Shown one piece after another: positions 60,157 to 64,000 of a stretch of DNA of 64,000 nt. The stretch lies in the NCBI GenBank assembly GCA_964416595.1, contig CAYQES010000014.1, forward strand, positions 5,281-69,280, written 5' to 3'. Source of the DNA: JAKFYM01 sp964416595. Its GTDB lineage: Bacteria; Bdellovibrionota; UBA1018; CAIPTA01. Position 1 is the first letter of the stretch. Every line of letters starts with the position of its first letter. The notes beneath the pieces are model-generated. The model saw nothing but the letters and a program-made list of their open reading frames with translations, had not been told where the DNA came from and made no database searches. Made by a program: the position numbers and the translations under genes.

Positions 60157-60754
60157 TTCCGTTCGAGAAAGCATCTTAAGGCGCCGTTCCCGCCGCTCTT
60201 TTTTATCTACTCCTGTTTCAGAAGCGGATATTGCGTTGATCGTAGATTCTGCGCGTTTGGCTCCTTCGGGTAGCAATAGTCAGCCCGCGTATTTAGTACA
60301 AGTGGATGATCCGGAGCTTAGAAAGAAAATTTGCCAACACACAGGATATAAGGGTGCTGAGGAGAAGCCGCGCCGGCAATCTTTCATTTTAAGTGCGCCA
60401 CTTTTATTTGCGGTGGTTACGGAGATTGAAAACGAGCGAAGGTTGCAAAAGTGGAATTCGGCAATTCCGATAATAGAAAATCGGGAACGATATTTGGTGG
60501 CAGCTATTCGTGACGGAGCCATCGTGGCGGATCATTTGGTATTACAAGCTACAGATCTGGGGCTAGCTTCTTGTTTTATGAGTTGGTTTCCTCAAGAAGA
60601 AGTAAAAGAAATCCTCCAGATTCCTAGGCATCATTATATTGTTACGTTCGTAGCCATCGGGCACGCGGCCCATGGTTATGTGCCAGCGCAGGAGCGCAAA
60701 CCCCTAGAGAAGTTTTTGTACCTCAATCAATACGTGGGTCCTAACGCCGAATAA
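60143..60754 (+). CDS. Nitroreductase-family flavoprotein
   Basis: 203 aa. The FMN-binding N terminus is SILRRRSRRSFLSTPVSEADI, followed by LAPSGSNSQPAYLVQV, DGAIVADHLVLQATDLGLASCFM and FVAIGHAAHG. It should reduce or dehydrogenate a substrate with FMN and NAD(P)H; in natural-product clusters such enzymes also oxidise azolines or make double bonds. Last gene of the plus-strand operon; its 3' end overlaps the convergent desaturase by 14 nt. Confidence 0.9.
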   Translation: MEKNNSVRESILRRRSRRSFLSTPVSEADIALIVDSARLAPSGSNSQPAYLVQVDDPELRKKICQHTGYKGAEEKPRRQSFILSAPLLFAVVTEIENERRLQKWNSAIPIIENRERYLVAAIRDGAIVADHLVLQATDLGLASCFMSWFPQEEVKEILQIPRHHYIVTFVAIGHAAHGYVPAQERKPLEKFLYLNQYVGPNAE

Positions 60755-61523
60755 GTTTACAGCGCTCTAGCACCCAGGCGCCAGGATCCCACTCCCAGAA
60801 TTTTTTACCGATGCGGTAATCGTTAGGAAAGCGGTGGTGGTTATTATGCCAGCCCTCTCCGCAGGTGAGGATATTCACAAACCAATTATTTCGAGAGCTA
60901 TCGCCCGTGGCATGGGTTTGGTAGCCGAAATAGTGGCAAAAAGTATTGATTTGCCCATAAGCGTGGAAGGCTAAAACGGAAGGAAGGGCATAACCAAAAA
61001 TTCCCCAGAGTGGATCGATTAAAAAAAGTAGCCCAGCCCATGCCAAGAGGATTTTAAAATAGTGGCGGTGGGCAAAGCGCACATGGGGCATTTTTAGAAC
61101 ATCTTTGATGTGGCGCCGTTTGATTTGCAGTGTGCCCCAATTGTGGGTGTAAGAACGCCAAGCGCCAATCACCAAGGGGGAATGGGGATCTCCTGCTTTG
61201 TCTGGTTGCTGGTGGTGCATGCGGTGCACTCCTACCCAACCCAGGGGCGAGCCTCCGGTGGCAAGGCAACCAAGATAGGTACAGAGCTTTTCAAACCAAG
61301 GATAGGTGCGAAAACTGCGGTGAGATAGCAGACGATGGAAGCCAATGCTGATGCCTAGGGTTCCAATCACATACCACCAAGCAAATCCGGCCAGCCACAT
61401 CCACCATTGGCCCCAGAGTAAGCCTAGAATCAGTAAAAGATGGTTAGCCACATGGAGTAATTGCAGAATTTTTGTGGGGGTGAATCGTTTGTGAATGGCC
61501 TGTTTTCCCATGGATGACTGCAT
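60741..61523 (-). CDS. Acyl-CoA-type delta-9 fatty acid desaturase
   Basis: 260 aa with about four membrane helices and the three histidine boxes of the SCD/DesC family: GFHRLLSHRSF, VHRMHHQQPD and EGWHNNHHRFP. This di-iron enzyme inserts a double bond in membrane acyl chains, using an electron donor encoded elsewhere. The C terminus ends shortly after the last box, as in bacterial members. It is probably unrelated to the oxygenase pathway, although it abuts it tail to tail. Confidence 0.93.
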   Translation of the reverse strand: MQSSMGKQAIHKRFTPTKILQLLHVANHLLLILGLLWGQWWMWLAGFAWWYVIGTLGISIGFHRLLSHRSFRTYPWFEKLCTYLGCLATGGSPLGWVGVHRMHHQQPDKAGDPHSPLVIGAWRSYTHNWGTLQIKRRHIKDVLKMPHVRFAHRHYFKILLAWAGLLFLIDPLWGIFGYALPSVLAFHAYGQINTFCHYFGYQTHATGDSSRNNWFVNILTCGEGWHNNHHRFPNDYRIGKKFWEWDPGAWVLERCKLIRR

Positions 61524-61631
61524 TGTAGCGGTTATGGAAGAAAATCCAAGAATTTGATTTTAATGCTTCGTGTTGAGGAAATCCCGTTTTGCCCCACTAT
61601 CTTTAAAACATAGTTGTACTAGAATGGAGGT

Positions 61632-63302
61632 GTGCCAAACAAACTCGGTTATATCTTAAAATTCTTTTTCTTGGTCCTTGCCTTAGCTTTCTTGGGGTTT
61701 TTTTTAAAACTAGGCATTAACGGCTATATTTCCGATTCTGAAATTTGGTCTGTAACCCTGGCGAAGCATTGGGAAGAATGGCGGCATTCTTGGGTTTTCA
61801 CCCGCCCACTTTTTTATGGGGTATTAAGTTTAGCCGAGTGGCCTTTCAGTGATGCCATTTCTATTTTTATGGCCGCGAAGATTGTGGGCATAGTGAATGG
61901 GCTCTTGATCGTATGGCTCACATTTCGCTTGGCGCGCACCATATCGGATTCTGGCTCCCCTGTGCAGAAAATTGTCCCTTGGGTAGCAATAGTCTTTTTA
62001 TTGTCGAACTCTGGATTTTTGAACCAAGGATATCGCATCCGCTCCGATCTTTTTGCCTGTACGCTTTTGCTCTTTGTGCTCGAGCGCAGTTTGCAGCCGG
62101 GTAGAAAATACACCATAAAAAATAATCTATGGTGGTTCTTGCCGGTGTTGGCCACGCCTAAAGCGCTGATTTCTATTCTGCCCTTCGCAGCCTTTCCCAT
62201 GAGTAAAAAAGCTAAAACCGCCGTAGGCGCCGTGGCTTTTTTGGGGATTTTTGTTTTGATGCTCGTTTATCCGCAAGGGCTTACCTATTTTGGCGAAACC
62301 GTAATCCCCTCCAAAGAAAAAATTGGCCTTCTGGCACCAGAACGATTCTTGTATCTGCAGCGTTTGTTTGAAAAAAATTACCTTTTCTTCTCACTTTTAT
62401 TCGTTCGCACCATCACTCTTTTCACCAGAAGATCCTCGGAAGAGCGGCGGAGCCAAAAAAACTTCAATGTGTTTGTGGCGATATCGGCCGTAATCGTGCT
62501 TTTGTATCCCGACAAACCTCCATTCTTTTTGGCTTCCTTTTTGCCGATCTTTTCTGTGTTCGCGGCTTTGTTGTGTGAAGACATTTGGCTGGCCCTCGAA
62601 AGAGAAATTCCGCAAAACAGGAAAAAATTCTATCGCTACTTGTATGTGAGCAGTTTAATTTTCTTGGGGCTAGCGCTGGGTGTAAATGGCAAGCGGCATA
62701 TAGAAATTTTTTCTGTGGCCAATAACTCCAAGGCGGAGTTTAACTCCATCAAGATCATTGAAAAATATCTCAATGATTACCCAGCAGCTACTTATTACGA
62801 TGTCGTTGGCATAATTCCGCAAAGGGCCACACACAGATTCTTTGTGGGTCCACATGATCCTGTGACTAATAGTTACACCATGTATGAATTGAAGGCCAAT
62901 CCGCCTCACTTGCTCTTTTATGTACAGAAGCTGAGTTTTCTGGAGCCAGACATAAAAGACCTGATTGAGAGTCAATATTATCCACTGGGCTCCAATATTT
63001 ATGCCCGCTGGTTTTTCCTGGAAAAGCCAATGAAGCTGGCTAATAAAGCCGGAACTCGATTACAGGAAGAATTGCAAAAAGTTGCTAATGTTGTTGGTCT
63101 TTCTTCTCTGCCCTCATTTTCAGCTTTGGTGGTGGCGAAGAAAAATGCAAAACCCATTCGTATTCAAGGCACAGAAGCAGAACTCATGGGTTGGATTCAG
63201 AAAAACAAAGGAGCGGAGCTCCTGGCGCTTTCGCCCTTTTTAGATTTTATTGATAAGCCAAGGGGAATGAATTCACTAATTCGCTTTGAATGGAATCTGT
63301 GA
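61632..63302 (+). CDS. Multi-membrane-spanning GT-C-like glycosyltransferase
   Basis: 556 aa with about ten helices over the first 370 residues and a soluble C-terminal part. The first external loop has GYISDSEIWSVTLAKHW, an acidic motif in the place of the GT-C catalytic Asp, then FTRPLFYGVLSL. It should use lipid-phosphate sugars, but sequence support for donor or acceptor is lacking. Start is GTG 61632 just behind GGAGG. It overlaps the next glycosyltransferase by 13 nt. Confidence 0.65.
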   Translation: MPNKLGYILKFFFLVLALAFLGFFLKLGINGYISDSEIWSVTLAKHWEEWRHSWVFTRPLFYGVLSLAEWPFSDAISIFMAAKIVGIVNGLLIVWLTFRLARTISDSGSPVQKIVPWVAIVFLLSNSGFLNQGYRIRSDLFACTLLLFVLERSLQPGRKYTIKNNLWWFLPVLATPKALISILPFAAFPMSKKAKTAVGAVAFLGIFVLMLVYPQGLTYFGETVIPSKEKIGLLAPERFLYLQRLFEKNYLFFSLLFVRTITLFTRRSSEERRSQKNFNVFVAISAVIVLLYPDKPPFFLASFLPIFSVFAALLCEDIWLALEREIPQNRKKFYRYLYVSSLIFLGLALGVNGKRHIEIFSVANNSKAEFNSIKIIEKYLNDYPAATYYDVVGIIPQRATHRFFVGPHDPVTNSYTMYELKANPPHLLFYVQKLSFLEPDIKDLIESQYYPLGSNIYARWFFLEKPMKLANKAGTRLQEELQKVANVVGLSSLPSFSALVVAKKNAKPIRIQGTEAELMGWIQKNKGAELLALSPFLDFIDKPRGMNSLIRFEWNL

Positions 63303-64000
63303 AGGGTTTGGGACTCACCGTAGCTATTATAACATTTAATGAGGAAGGCAACCTTCTTAGGGCTTTGCATTCTTTATTAGCGCAAAAGCCCCCATCATTT
63401 TCTTGGGAAATTTTAGTGGTAGATAACGGTTCTGTGGATGGCACCTTTGCTGTTTTTCAGAAGTTCCAGAGAGAAAATCCCCAATTGTCTTTACGCTGGC
63501 TCAACTGTGGAAAAAATAATATTGGTAATGCCCGGCGCATGGCGATCCATCACGGAAATCACGAACTGGTGGCTTTTTTAGACGCAGATTGTGAAGCGCC
63601 TCCGCATTGGCTGGAGCGGCTGCATGAGGCGGCCAATAAGAAAATGCATGATAGGAAGCTGCTGGGCATTGGTGGAGGTAACCTTCCGCCCAGCAAGGGG
63701 CATGAATTTTACGAAGCCCTATCGTTGGCACTTTCGTCCTACTGTGGGAACTTCAATTCTTTGCAAGCTAAGCCCTTTGCTAACGAGCGTGAAGTAAATC
63801 ATTTGCCCACTTGTAATGCGCTATATTTTCGGGATCGCGCCATACGTATGGGGAATTTTTCGCCTCGGTTTCCTTTTGTGGCAGAGGATTTAGAGTTTAG
63901 TTGGCGGGCAAGATCTCAAGGGTGGAAGTTGCTCTATCTTCCTGATTGCCATGTAACCCATTATCACAAGCCGTTTTTGCGCGAGTGGATGTTTAAAATG
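63290..64000 (+). CDS. Family 2 glycosyltransferase, 3' end outside the window
   Basis: The first 237 codons of a GT2 enzyme. The N terminus is LTVAIITFNEEGNLLRALHSL, followed by EILVVDNGSVDGT, the DXD-like LVAFLDADCEAPPHW, a GGGNLPPSKG loop and FVAEDLEFSWRARSQG. This is the standard GT-A pattern for processive or single-sugar transfer. ATG 63290 lies inside the end of the preceding GT-C-like gene, implying coupling. The C terminus is cut off by the window edge. Confidence 0.88.
   Translation, partial: MESVKGLGLTVAIITFNEEGNLLRALHSLLAQKPPSFSWEILVVDNGSVDGTFAVFQKFQRENPQLSLRWLNCGKNNIGNARRMAIHHGNHELVAFLDADCEAPPHWLERLHEAANKKMHDRKLLGIGGGNLPPSKGHEFYEALSLALSSYCGNFNSLQAKPFANEREVNHLPTCNALYFRDRAIRMGNFSPRFPFVAEDLEFSWRARSQGWKLLYLPDCHVTHYHKPFLREWMFKM

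Overview
The window looks like the replication-origin region of a Gram-negative, menaquinone-using bacterium. The order yidC-yidD-rnpA-rpmH / dnaA / oriC / dnaN-recF-gyrB-gyrA, then a lipoprotein and a short atpI-atpZ-atpB-atpE operon without the F1 genes, suggests Bdellovibrionota or a related deltaproteobacterial lineage. That placement is an inference from gene order and protein style, not a computed phylogeny. A run of ten Ns at 41174-41183 shows that this is a draft assembly.

Layout. 1-12.8 kb: core replication and F0 ATP synthase genes, with a well-formed oriC at 2471-2967. It has about eight DnaA boxes and a (CTA)6 DnaA-trio beside an AT-rich unwinding stretch. 12.8-17.3 kb: uvrA, a phosphohexomutase, tRNA-Arg(ACG) and tRNA-Ser(GCT). 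17.3-35.3 kb: an accessory region with a Cys-repeat lipoprotein, an ATP-grasp ligase, several 2-oxoglutarate (2OG) Fe(II) oxygenases (one broken), HTTM-type membrane proteins and glycosyltransferases. It also holds a five-gene operon with two asparagine-synthetase-like proteins, a nucleotide-sugar dehydrogenase, a glycosyltransferase and an (alpha/alpha)6 protein, which probably builds or tailors an amidated surface glycan. 35.4-44.8 kb: a compact menaquinone operon (GST, thioesterase, map, menF, menD, menH, menB, menA, menC, menE). menD appears split only because of the false assembly gap. 44.9-47.95 kb: sua5, a PhoD-like phosphatase and a small secreted protein.

The most unusual part is 48-60.8 kb. 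A PLP fold-III decarboxylase converges on an eight-gene minus-strand operon in which successive genes overlap or nearly touch. This operon encodes one cobalamin-dependent radical SAM enzyme, six divergent 2OG/Fe(II) oxygenases of the AspH/P4H type and one unrecognised 142-aa protein. Back to back with it lies a five-gene plus-strand operon: a membrane-embedded spermidine-synthase-like protein, a HisC-like aminotransferase, a seventh oxygenase, a GNAT-like protein and a nitroreductase. I see no NRPS, PKS or obvious RiPP precursor. I read this as an undescribed pathway for a heavily hydroxylated, probably C-methylated amino-acid- or amine-derived product, or as a modification system for a protein or peptide encoded elsewhere.

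60.7-64 kb: an acyl-CoA-type fatty acid desaturase, a multi-membrane-spanning GT-C-like protein and a family 2 glycosyltransferase cut by the window edge. Many genes overlap by 1-20 nt, and convergent pairs meet with no room for terminators, so the genome is compact.
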